Assembly: GCA_015179125.1 (NCBI GenBank)
Contig: WHVA01000441.1
Span: 31,186 to 95,185 of the forward strand
Direction of reading: 5' to 3'
Origin: Gautieria morchelliformis
Taxonomy: Eukaryota; Basidiomycota; Agaricomycetes; Gomphales; Gomphaceae
DNA: 64,000 bases
This document shows positions 54,270 through 64,000 of this stretch, in pieces (position 1 is the stretch's first letter; the number at the start of each line of letters is the position of its first letter). Under the pieces are notes generated by a model. It ran no database searches, was not told where the DNA came from, and saw only the letters and a program-made list of their open reading frames with translations. The translations under genes were made by a program, and so were the position numbers.

Positions 54270-55500
54270 GCAATGGCAGACAGGAGGGAGGCAGTGAGAG
54301 GAGAAACCTGGGGTGAAAAAAGGTCAAAAAAAGCGAAAATAAAATGAAGAAATAACAATAATAAAAAAGGCCAAAAAAGCGAAAATTAATGGAAAAGAAG
54401 ACACACCAGGGGCAGGGAAGGCAGCCAGGAATGGATGGAGGCAAGGAGAGGAGAAACCTGGGGTGAAAAAAAGTCAAAAAAAGCGAAAATAAATGAAGAA
54501 ATACCAATAATAAAAAAAGGCCAAAAAAGCGAAAATTAATGGAAAAGAAGACACACCAGGGCCAGGGATGACAGCCAGGAATGGATGGAGGCAAGGAGAG
54601 GAGAAACCTGGGGTGAAAAAAGGTCAAAAAAAGCGAAAATAAATGAAGAAATAACAATAATAAAAAAAGGCCAAAAAAGCGAAGATTAATGGAAAAGAAG
54701 ACACACCAGGGGCAGGGACAGCAGCCAGGAATGGATGGAGGCAAGGAGAGGAGAAACCTGGGGTGAAAAAAGGTCAAAAAAAGCGAAAATAAATGAAGAA
54801 ATAACAATAATAAAAAAGGCCAAAAAAGCGAAAATTAATGGAAAAGAAGACACACCAGGGGCAGGGATGGCAGCCAGGAATGGATGGAGGCAAGGAGAGG
54901 AGAAACCTGGGGTGAAAAAAAGTCAAAAAAAGCGAAAATAAATGAAGAAATAACAATAATAAAAAAAGGCCAAAAAAGCGAAAATTAATGGAAAAGAAGA
55001 CACACCAGGGCCAGGGATGACAGCCAGGAATGGATGAGGCAAGGAGAGACAGGCAGGAGGCAGAGACAGCCCGTAGCAGACACAGAGGAGGCCAGTAGCA
55101 GACAGAGAGAGAGCAGCGAAAATAAATGAAGAAATAACAATAATAAAAAAAGGCCAAAAAAGCGAAAATTAATGGAAAAGAAGACACACCAGGGCCAGGG
55201 ATGACAGCCAGGAATGGATGAGGCAAGGAGAGACAGGCAGGAGGCAGAGACAGCCCGTAGCAGACACAGAGGAGGCCAGTAGCAGACAGAGAGAGAGCAG
55301 CGAAAATAAATGAAGAAATAACAATAATAAAAAAAGGCCAAAAAAGCGAAAATTAATGGAAAAGAAGACACACCAGGGCCAGGGATGACAGCCAGGAATG
55401 GATGGAGGCAAGGAGGGACAGGCAGGAGGTAGAGACAGCCCGTAGCAGACACAGAGGAGGCCAGTAGCAGACAGAGAGAGAGCAGGCTGCGCAGCTAGGA
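54270..55500. repeat. Satellite-like tandem repeats, about 150-bp then about 182-bp units
   Basis: Five units spaced 149-150 bp share gaggagaaacctggggtg, aaaaaagcgaaaataaatga, aaggccaaaaaagcgaaaat and acacaccaggg. From about 55030 a variant unit of about 182 bp, carrying gcccgtagcagacacagagg, repeats three times. Confidence 0.92.
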
Positions 55501-55787
55501 ACGGCGCTCGCGGCTGCGCCGCTCGCGTTCAAACTCAGCAAATTATGTAACATTATTACGTAAAACACCCACAACCACCCTTCCAGCAACTTTATACTAT
55601 AGTACTAGGTGGGTACCCGCGCTTCGCGCGGGGGTGTAGGTCAAACACCTCAGTAAGTCTAACACATCAGTAAGTCTAACATATCAGTAAGGTCAAGTAC
55701 ATTGGGGAAAATCAAAGTAATCAATTTCCATCAAGTAAAATGAAGTAAAACACATAAACCATATCAAGAGAAGTGGATATAACAAAA

Positions 55788-58700
55788 TCAAGGAGCTCTA
55801 AGTAATACATCTTTATATACAATGTTGGTTGTGTCCAAACCCTCCTCAAGCAAGACCTTCACTCTGTTCCAATTGGTCCCTCTTGATACACCAACATACA
55901 ACTGACCATGTCCAAACACTGGATATCTCAGGTCCAGCCCAACCGTACCCAAAGACTGTCCCTGAGACTTGTTGATAGTCATTGCAAATGCCAAACGCAC
56001 TGGAAACTGCCTCCTTTGCAGCACAAAAGGCAACTCTCCCTCTGATGGCTTAATGATGATCCTGGGGATGAAAGCAATATTGCCTGCACATGGACCTGAG
56101 ATGATCCTGACCTCCAACACTCTAATGCTTATCCTCACCAACCGCAACCTTGTCCCATTGCATAGTCCTTGCTTCTGATCCAAATTGCGCAACAGCATCA
56201 GAGGCACTCCAGGCTTGACTTCCAAGCGAGCAGGAGGAAGACAGCCCATCTCTATGGAATTCAGATACTCCACAGGATACCGATCTGCATTGTCGGATTC
56301 TTCAATGGAATTTGCACAGTGCAAGACCTGAGCATCACCTGGAAACTCCCTAAACACCATGGAATTGATCTCATTGACCTCAGTGTTTCTGGCACAGAGG
56401 ATGGCACGCTCCAGAAAGTAATTGTCCTGGACAGGGACTTGATTGCCAATGCCAGGGTATATTTCCTGGATCAGATCTTCAATTCCAGGGCCACAAACCA
56501 TGTGAGGAGGCAGTGAGAACGTATGATCTAGTGGGAGATCCTTTCCCTGGCCCACATTCTGCAGCCATTCTGCAAACCTGGCTCTGTCAGGGTCATTTCT
56601 CACCCGCATGTTCTCTGTCAGATGGAGGACCTTGATCTTTGGCCACAGATATGACTTCTGAAGGGTAGCTCCCACGATATCCTCCTTGGAGCCTTTAGGG
56701 ACAATTGGGAGAGTCTGCTGAAAGTCATCTCCAAAGGCGACTGTGATGCCACCAAAGGGTCTGTCAGGCTGGTCAAGGAAATCCCTCAGTGTCCTGTCAA
56801 TGGCCTCTATGGCATGGCGATGCTGCATTGCAGCCTCATCCCAGATGAGGAGACTGGCCTGTCTCAGCATGTCAGCCTTGTCAGAGTTCTTTTTGATGGA
56901 GGAGAAAGAGCGCTTATGGACAGGAATGGGAATTCCAAGCATGCTATGAGAGGTTGTACCCTTAGTGAGGATAAGTGCAGCCATTGCAGATGAGGCTACT
57001 GCAATCACAATGAGGCTCTCCGCTCTACAGGAGTGGATTAGAGTGTTCCATGTGAATGATTTCCCGGCGCCACCTGAGCCAGTGACAAAAAACATTTGTC
57101 CATCAGGTTTCCCATGAGCATCTCTGGTCAGTGCCGACCGTAATATCTGATCATGCGTGGACCTTTGCCCCTCATTCAGCCTGGGAACCTCCTCATCAGC
57201 TATGTTCCTCTCTTCAACACGGTCATAGTCCCTCTGCTTAGCTATGAACCTGTTTCCAATGAGGGCCTCCCACTCGCCTGCCACCCGAGGCATATCATCA
57301 AAGCTGCTCAAGGACATTCCACCCTGCTGGAGGATTTTATCCAAGAGAAAGAGGCCAAAATCATAAACCTATCGTCCTGTGGATCCTGCATACCATGTCT
57401 GATTTGGAGCTGATGTCTGAGATCATCACATATGTGCTCCCTGAAGCCATCCCATAGTCTGCCGGGGCCCGATGGATTGCAATGGCCAAGGATGGTGGCA
57501 AAGAGATGTCTGAGCTGAGCACCTGTTTTCATAGCACTGGCTTCCTGGAGACACAACCTCAACTCCTGATCATCATCCAGAAGTCCCCTTGCACGACAGG
57601 CCTCCTTGTAAGTAGCATATTGTATGCCATCCACCGACCTAAGCTCCTCAAAGGATCTAGCCCCCTTGACCACTGTGAGGAGAGTGTGCACAAAAAATCT
57701 CTCTCCTGATCTAGGGTTTGCAAAGTGAAGGCGACCGATGCTATAACCTCCTTGGCGTGGTGTCCATACCTTGTCCTGTGAGTGCCAGGTAAAATGCTCA
57801 GGAAACTCCACATAGAGCAGATCACGTGCTTCAGGGTAGATATCATTGGCCTCAAAGTAAGCCATGAGCGGTGTCTTTTTTGCCTCAGCCCTTTCCAGGA
57901 TGTTGTCCACATCCTGGTTGGGATCAAAGATGATTGTGTGGTGGTCCTTTTCATGGACTGGCAGTGCCATGACTGCAGGCACCTGGGTGTGGATTTCCCG
58001 CTCCAGCAACCTCCAACAGGCCTCATGAGCACTGACATAGCGAGCGTCCAGGTACTGCTTAATTTCATCCTGGGTGCGACCAAACTCCATGGTGGTCCGA
58101 TCATGGCCCTTGTAGAGATACTTGTGGATATACTTGATACACCTCACATTGATGGTGAGTTCAGGGTTGATGTGACACCAGAATTTGAGCAAGAGCAGGG
58201 CAGAGTATGGCACAACCCATCTGTTGTCCAGCATGTCACCTCTGACATTGTGCAGCCTTCCATCATTGCGACGACGATATTTTGGATATCCATCCTCATT
58301 CAGACTGGTTTCCTCACAGAATGGCTTTGGGAAGTTTTTCTTGCACTTGCCATTTTCCATGCAGGGTGCGTTTGGTTTCATTTGTCCACAGGGACCATGT
58401 GTCATCAGCTCACAGACCAACCGGTAGAGGACAGGATGAGTCTCTGGATCAGGGAACTCTGCCGAAATCATTGAATCCACCTCATGTGGATGTCTGATCT
58501 TGGAATCTCGTTCAAACCAGATAAGAATATGCATGTGTGGGAGTCCCCTTTTCTGGAATTCAATGGTGTGGACGCGAGCAACGGTTTCCCCAAAAATCTT
58601 TTCCTTGACGATCAAGTCAATGAGGTATTTCTTTTTGAGCTGGAACACCCGCGACACCAGGTCAGGCCTGTCCTGAGGAGTTTGTCCAGGCAACAACGCA

Positions 58701-60832
58701 TCCAATACCTCCTGCCAGTTGGGATTGGCAGTCATGGTAATAAAGAGATCAGCCACACCATACTTCCTTGAAATGGCCAGAGAGTTCTGCAGGTTTTGCT
58801 GCATGTCCCGTGTCCCCCCCTGAAATGTGGCAGGCAGAATGGATCTTGCGCCCAAGTTGTTTGGATCTCTGTCATTGTCATTGCGATGAAAGGCATCCAT
58901 CATCTGGTTATACATCTCAGCACGGAGAGTGTGTTGATTTGTCCTGATCCACCACAGCCTGCTTTGCTCTGCAGCGGCCCAAGAGTCTACAATGTACTGC
59001 TGGAATAATTTGCCAGCGCGCAGGAGTGTTGTAGGTTCTTCTGTTCTCTGGAAGAGACGATAGGAATGGAACTGAATTTGGGTGACACGCCCAGGTCGCT
59101 CACGCCCGCCTGGTAATTGGCGATAGCGAATACCAGGTTGCCACCCCAACTCTCCCCTGGGAAAGAGCAAGACATAGTGAAGAGAGGCATAGTTTGGATT
59201 CATATCGGATACCCTTTTAAAACGTCCACCTTTGAGCTGGACAATAATATCCCTAGGTTCAGGGATGATGCCATCTCCAGGAAGAACCACCGCAATCTCA
59301 TCCGCAGTAGGGATATTATACCTCCTAGGATCCCTGTGTTCCCTGTATGTGAGCCTAGCCCGGATCTCACCATTCTGTCCCTGAGCTCTGAGCCTCTCAG
59401 CCGCTTGTCTATATATGGGAACATGAGGATTGCATAGGAGGAGCATTTCCTGCAAGTCTCCCATGATAGTTGGAGACAGACCTGGGTTACGCGTGTTCCT
59501 CTGTGCCAAAGCCAATGCTGGATCATATATATAAAGTTGGGCATACTGTATCCGCCTCCCAGGGTTAGGGATGAGAGAGCCATGAATATGATACAGTTCG
59601 CCCTGCAGCTTGAGGACATATGGACCACGACCCTCCCGAAGCAAATCTAGGTCAAAGTCGGCACCCAAGGAAGTGAATGCAAATGCAGCATTGTACTGCC
59701 TGATGTTCTGGCGAAACTGTTTGGCCTCAGGGTCCTGGCCCTCTAAGAGCCGTCTCAATGGCTGAGGGAGCACTGGCAGCTCTGGAAGCTGCACCTTTCC
59801 TTGTATACAGCAATCACCAAACCTGGGCCGCACATTTGAGGATTTCTGCAGGTGTTCTGCCATCCAGTGCAATGCTTTACAGTCAGGGCAGGAAACAACC
59901 ATGGGACCCAAATCATGACGCTGCACATCTGCCTCGATTATTCTAGAGCGACCAAGTGGAATAGGAGGAGGAGGTTGCTGAGGACGCTGCCGAGGTGCAG
60001 GGAGTGGCTGAGGAGGCTGAGGAGGTGCAGGGAGTGGCAGAAGATGCTGAGGAGGTGCAGGGAGTGGCAGAAGACGCTGTGGAGGTGCAGGGAGTGGCTG
60101 AGGAGGCTGAGGAGGTGCAGGGAGTGGCAGAAGATGCTGAGGAGGTGCAGGGAGTGGCGAGGGGGAGGTGCAGGGAGTGGCTGAGGAGGCTGAGGAGGTG
60201 CAGGGAGTCGCTGAAGAGGCCGCAGAAGCGCAGGGAGTAGCCGAGGCATTGGTCTTATTGCATTGGCCTGAGCCGGCAATGCTGCCACTCCTGCAGAACC
60301 TACTACAGAAGGATTAGCTGCCTGTCTACCTCTTCCCAATTGCTGCAATATAGCAGACTGCTCAGCAGCCTGAGCACGCAACTGTGCAATTCCTGCAGAA
60401 CCAACCACAGGAAGATTGGGAGGTGGCCGTATAGGCTCCTGCCTGTATCTTCTCACAGGCTGTGCTGCTGGGATTGCTGCTAACTGAGCACGCAGGGCTG
60501 CCACCTGCTGTCCAGGACTGGGATCCGGAGGACGTGACGCCCTGCAGGCATAGGAGGACGTGGTGGCCCTGCAAGGATAGGAGGACGTGATGGCCCAGCC
60601 ACAGGTTGTTGAAAAGGATCAGCGACATTGCTTCTAGGAGGAGGGCAGGGATGGCAAAAGGCTGTGGTGGAGGGGGAGGCTGGTCCTGAGCTCTGACAGC
60701 AGCAGCAGCAAGTGCACGTGCTCTCCGATCAGTGGGCGACGTCATATGACCCTCCTGCTCCTCCCTTGCCCTTTCACGCTCCTGCTGACGATTTCTTTCT
60801 GGAGTAGAAGGATCCCTGAGAAATGTAGGCAT
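55788..60832 (-). pseudogene. Helitron A RepHel protein, frameshifted
   Basis: N-terminal start near 60832 (MPTFLRDPSTPERNRQQERE), with two frameshifts in the Pro/Arg-rich N-terminus before CPDCKALHWMAEHL...FGDCCIQGK. The main frame (59926-57308) carries LFQQYIVDSWAAAEQSRLWW, FITMTANPNWQEV, the HUH FQKRGLPHMHILIW and KYIHKYLYKG. A one-base loss near 57365 (DDRF/YDFGLF) shifts frame, and the helicase continues from 57344: Walker [44 protein letters not shown] and [10 protein letters not shown]. Helicase motif GGDFQQ reads GDDFQQ here. Inactive as it stands. Confidence 0.88.
59995..60240. repeat. Short tandem repeat in the Helitron A N-terminal coding region
   Basis: Repeats of ggaggtgcagggagtgg(c/t) with agaagatgctga-type spacers, about 24-nt periodicity. 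It encodes the Pro/Leu-rich segment in the minus frames and is likely the source of the local frameshifts. Confidence 0.8.
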
Positions 60833-60889
60833 AAGCTTAGAGGAACAATCAAGCTACCCCACTTCAACTTACATTTGCAAGCAGATGCT

Positions 60890-61140
60890 GCTGTTGTTAA
60901 TTTTTCTTGGGCAAAGTCAGGGGAATTTATTAATTTCTAATTAAATAAAAGTCAGACAGCTCACACCAGACCACAGAGAAATACATACATACCAAGGAAG
61001 GGACAGGGAGTTTGTTTGTTAGGCAAAGTCAAGGGAATTTATTAATTTCTATTTAAAAAAAAAAAAAAAAATGTCAGATGGCTCACACCAGACCACAGAC
61101 AAATATATGTACCAAGGAAGGGATGGGGAATTTTTTTGAT
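60890..61140. repeat. Diverged repeat pair in the Helitron A leader
   Basis: Two to three copies of a motif with ggcaaagtcaggggaatttattaatttct and tcacaccagaccacaga, about 125 bp apart. The first half resembles the about 90-bp repeats of the non-autonomous Helitron (38815-39245). Confidence 0.75.
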
Positions 61141-61716
61141 GAAAATATCCAAGTCTTCTTCGGCTATCCAACTGGAATAATTCCAGTAAAAGGTCCTGGT
61201 CCTGGTCCTGGTCCTGGGGAGATGTCTTCTTCAGCCACCAGTAGTGCAAGTCAACACTAAGAGAACTGCAATGCAATTGTGGCTCCCTCTAAGGCAGCCT
61301 GGGATGATTACCTGGCTCCTTAGCAGAGAAAAAGCTGCCCCACTGAAGAGGTCAACCCCAATAGTTCACAGCAGAGATCTCCCTGGGAAGAGATCTTTTG
61401 TAGTCTACACTATATAGGCTATCTATTAATTCACTCTCACGCAATTTTATTCTATCTAGAGGGCAGAGAGGAGAGGAGGGTGGTGGTGGAGTGCGCAAAA
61501 GCGGCTGCGCAGCGTTCTGCCAGCGCAGCGCGGCTTTGAGCGCTTGAGCCACCAGAACGCTGCGCAGCCTCGAGCGCTGGAGCCGGCAGACCGGCGTGAA
61601 CCGCGGGTAGGGCGTAGGGCTCGCGGCTGCGCCGCTCGCACGCTCCGCTGACAAACTAATGACCAAGCATTGGTCAGCAGGCCCACAACCACCCACCCCC
61701 CGGTTTAACTCTTAGA

Positions 61717-63923
61717 CTAGGTGGGTACCCGCGCTTCGCGCGGGGGTGAAGTCAAACGCCTCAGTAAGGTCAAACGCATCAGTAAGTCTAACACATCGGT
61801 AAGTCTAACATATCAGTAAGGTCAAGTGCATTGGGGAAAATCAAAGTAATCAATTTCATCAAGTAGATATCAGAAATAATCAAGGAGCTCTAAGTAATAC
61901 ATCTTTATATACAATGTTGGTTGTGTTCAAACCCTCCTCAAGCAAGACCTTCACTTTGTTCCAGCTTGTTCCCCTTGAAACACCAACATACAACTGACCA
62001 TGTCCAAACACTGGATATCTCAGGTCCAGCCCAACCGTACCCAAAGACTGTCCCTGAGACTTGTTGATGGTCATTGCAAATGCCACACGCACTGGAAACT
62101 GTCTCCTCTGCAGCACAAATGGTAATTCCCCTCTGATGGTGAAATGGTGATCCTGGGGATGAAAGCAGTATTTCCTGCACGTGGACCTGAGATGATCCTG
62201 ACCTCCAACACTCTATTCCTCATCCTCACCAACCACAACCTTGTCCCATTGCATAGTCCTTGCTTCTTATCCAAATTGCGCAACATCATCAGAGGCACTC
62301 CAGGCTTGACTTCCAAGTGAGCAGGAGCAAGACTGCCCATCTCTATGGAATTCAGATACTCCACAGGATACTGCTCTGCAAAGTCGGTTTCCTTGACAGA
62401 ATCTGCACAGTGGAAGACCTGAGCATCACCTGGAAACTGCCTCAACACCATGGAATTGATCTCATTGACCTCAATATTTCTGGGACAGAGGATGGCCCGC
62501 TCTAAAAAATAATTGTCCTGGGCAGGGATTGCATTGCCAATGCCAGGGTATATTTCCTGGATCAGCTCTGCAATTCCAGGGCCACAAACCATGTGAGGAG
62601 GGAGTGAGAGCGTATGATCTAGTGGGAGATCCTTTCCCTGACCCACATTCTGCAGCCATTCTGCAAACCTGGCTCTGTCAGGGTCATTTCTCACCCGCAT
62701 GTTCTCTGTCAGATGGAGGACCTTGATCTTTGGCCACAGATATGACTTCTGAAGGGTAGCTCCCACAATATCCTCCTTGGAGCCTTTAGGGACAATTGGG
62801 AGAGTCTGCTGAAAGTCACCTCCAAAGGCGACCGTGATGCCACCAAAGGGTCTGTCAGGCTGGTCAAGGAAATCCCTCAGTGTCCTGTCAATGGCCTCCA
62901 TGGCATGGCGATGCTGCATTGCAGCCTCATCCCAAATGATGAGCCTGGCCAGTCTCAGCATATCAGCCTGGTCAGAGTTCTTTTTGATGGAGGAGAGAGA
63001 GCCCTCATGGACAGGAATTGGAATTCCAAGCATGCTGTGAGAGGTTGTCCCATTAGTGAGGATAAGTGCAGCCATTGCAGATGAGGCTACAGCAAGCACA
63101 ATGAGACTCTCTGCTCTACAGGAGTGGATTAGGGTGTTCCATGTGAATGATTTCCCAGCGCCCCCTGAGCCAGTGACGAAAAACATTTGTCCGTTAGGTT
63201 TCCCCTGAGCATCTATGTCCAGTGCCGACCGTAATATCTGATCATGTGCAGACCTTTGCCCCTCATTCAGCTTGGGAACCTCCTCCTCAGCCATCTGCCT
63301 CTCTTGAACAGGGTCATAGTCCTTCTGCTCAGCTATGAACCTGTTTCCAATCAGGACCTCCCACCGCCTACCACCCGAGGCATATCTTTAAAGCTGCTCA
63401 AGGAATTCCATTACGCTGAAGGAGTTTATCCAAGAGAAGAGGCCAAAATCATAGACCTGATCATCCTGTGGCTCTTGGATATTGTGTCTGGTTTGGAGCC
63501 GATGTCTGAGATCATCACATATGTGCTCCTTGAAGCCGTCCCATGTCCTGTAGGTTGTGAGGGAATGCATGACCAGGATGGTGGCAAGAGATGTCTGAGC
63601 TGAGCACCTGTTTCATGCCACTGGCTTCCTGGAGACACAACCTCCACTCCTGATCATCCTCCAGAAGTCCCCTGGCAAGACAGGCCTCTTGTAAGTAGCA
63701 CATTGTATGCCATCCACCGTCCTAAGCTCCTCAAAGGATCTGGCCCCCTTGACAACCGTGAGGAGAGTGCGCAAATAAATCTCTCTCCTGATTTTGGGCT
63801 TGCAAAGTGAAGGCGTCCAATGCTATATCCCCTTTGACGTGGTGTCCATACCCTTTCCTCTTTTTTCCAGGTAAAATGCTCGGAAAATCCACATAGAGCA
63901 CATCGCGTGCATGAGGGTAGTGT
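61717..63923 (-). mobile_element. Helitron B (3' part), cut by a hAT-like terminus
   Basis: 3' end CTAG at about 61720-61717 with the same hairpin as Helitron A. Coding sequence is recognisable up to 63923, where CAGGGACACCCTG begins. The rest lies outside the window. Confidence 0.87.
61880..63923 (-). pseudogene. Helitron B RepHel protein, C-terminal part, frameshifted
   Basis: Helicase frame 63294-62071: QMFFVTGSGGAGKSFTW, LIIWDEAAMQHRHAM, FGGDFQQTLPIV, LTENMRVRNDPDRARF. A frameshift near 62125 (PSEG/LPF) passes to the frame 62116-61880 with [20 protein letters not shown] and [10 protein letters not shown]. Above 63294 the Rep-helicase linker (EHICDDLRHRL, SGERF, RLHFASPKSG) is split among several frames by small indels. 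Very similar to Helitron A but keeps GGDFQQ. Confidence 0.87.
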
Positions 63924-64000
63924 CAGGGACACCCTGTTTTCCATTTCCAGTTCCGACTCCATTTCGAAGACGCTTCCGATTCCGATTCATCTCCGCCTCC
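63924..64000. mobile_element. hAT-like transposon terminus at the window edge
   Basis: CAGGGACACCCTGTTTTCC (63924-63942) followed by ttccg-rich subterminal hexamers (ttccgattccgattc), the mirror image of the terminus at 24597-24616. It interrupts Helitron B. The element body lies beyond the window. Confidence 0.6.

Larger units (their letters stand above)
48433..55604 (-). mobile_element. Helitron C, near-intact RepHel element
   Basis: 3' end: CTAG at 48436-48433 followed by T, preceded by a hairpin with arms in ccggtgcgaagcacgg. 5' end taken at 55604, directly against the 3' CTAG of the next Helitron; the first bases are TACTATAG rather than the expected TC, so the exact start is less certain. 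It encodes one long RepHel frame with a single stop, and has a 2.1-kb repeat-rich non-coding 5' region. Confidence 0.85.
55605..61716 (-). mobile_element. Helitron A, RepHel element with frameshifts
   Basis: 3' end CTAG at 55608-55605 next to a strong hairpin (cgcgcttcgcgcg on the plus strand). 5' end TCTAAGAGTT at about 61715, abutting the CTAG of the next Helitron. The termini match the non-autonomous copy at 37714-39643. The coding region is broken in at least three places. Confidence 0.88.

Noticed and set aside
53989-55589. Long minus-strand frames with repeated [21 protein letters not shown] Leu/Phe-rich sequence
   Set aside because: They are read-through of the 150/182-bp satellite, and composition and periodicity follow the DNA repeat.
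59995-60240. Plus-strand repeat frame (EEAEEVQGVAEDAEE)
   Set aside because: Antisense read of the 24-nt repeat in the Helitron A N-terminal coding region.

Overview
The window looks like a gene-sparse, transposon-loaded stretch of a basidiomycete (Agaricomycete) chromosome. Evidence: many 45-65 nt GT-AG introns, a fungal GST/OYE/methylcrotonyl-CoA carboxylase gene set, clampless1 (Clp1)-like genes (a basidiomycete-restricted family), heme-thiolate peroxidase, basidiomycete-style Ty3/gypsy and Ty1/copia elements, and RepHel Helitrons. A wood-decay polypore is my best guess at lineage (inference only).

Host-gene part (1-22.6 kb): two paralogous glutathione S-transferases (605-1491 minus; 4655-5529 plus) flank an old yellow enzyme gene (2303-3568 plus). 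Next comes a head-to-tail triplication (about 6.1-17.2 kb) of a convergent gene pair: a Clp1-like gene (plus) and a chromodomain/coiled-coil gene (minus). Two Clp1 copies look intact and one is broken; only the right-most chromodomain copy is near full length, the other two being truncated at one common breakpoint. Then follow a 14-exon mitochondrial 3-methylcrotonyl-CoA carboxylase alpha-subunit gene (17985-20967 minus) and a heme-thiolate peroxidase/peroxygenase-like gene (21505-22604 minus) with an 8-nt exon.

Transposon part (23-64 kb): a Helitron with an OB-fold-like accessory gene and a spliced Rep but no helicase (about 24.9-28.8 kb, plus strand, ending in a hairpin and CTAG); a copia element lacking reverse transcriptase (29.0-31.9 kb); a gypsy LTR/ORF1 remnant (31.9-32.7 kb); a short host interval with a Ser/Pro-rich gene and a conserved coiled-coil gene; and a complete 9.9-kb gypsy element (36249-46141, 215-bp LTRs, ATCAT target duplication) that splits this coiled-coil gene and itself carries a 1,930-bp non-autonomous Helitron inserted precisely between A and T in its last ORF. 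To the right lie a truncated Helitron next to TPR repeats of an NLR-type protein, then a head-to-tail array of three Helitrons on the minus strand (48433-55604, 55605-about 61716, and about 61717 to beyond the window). The right-most is interrupted at 63923 by a hAT-like terminus.

Most elements carry frameshifts or nonsense codons. Three of the stops sit where CGA (Arg) is expected, consistent with C-to-T decay at CpG. The coordinates of introns and element ends below were read by eye from splice consensus, reading phase and terminal motifs; no alignment or database search was run.
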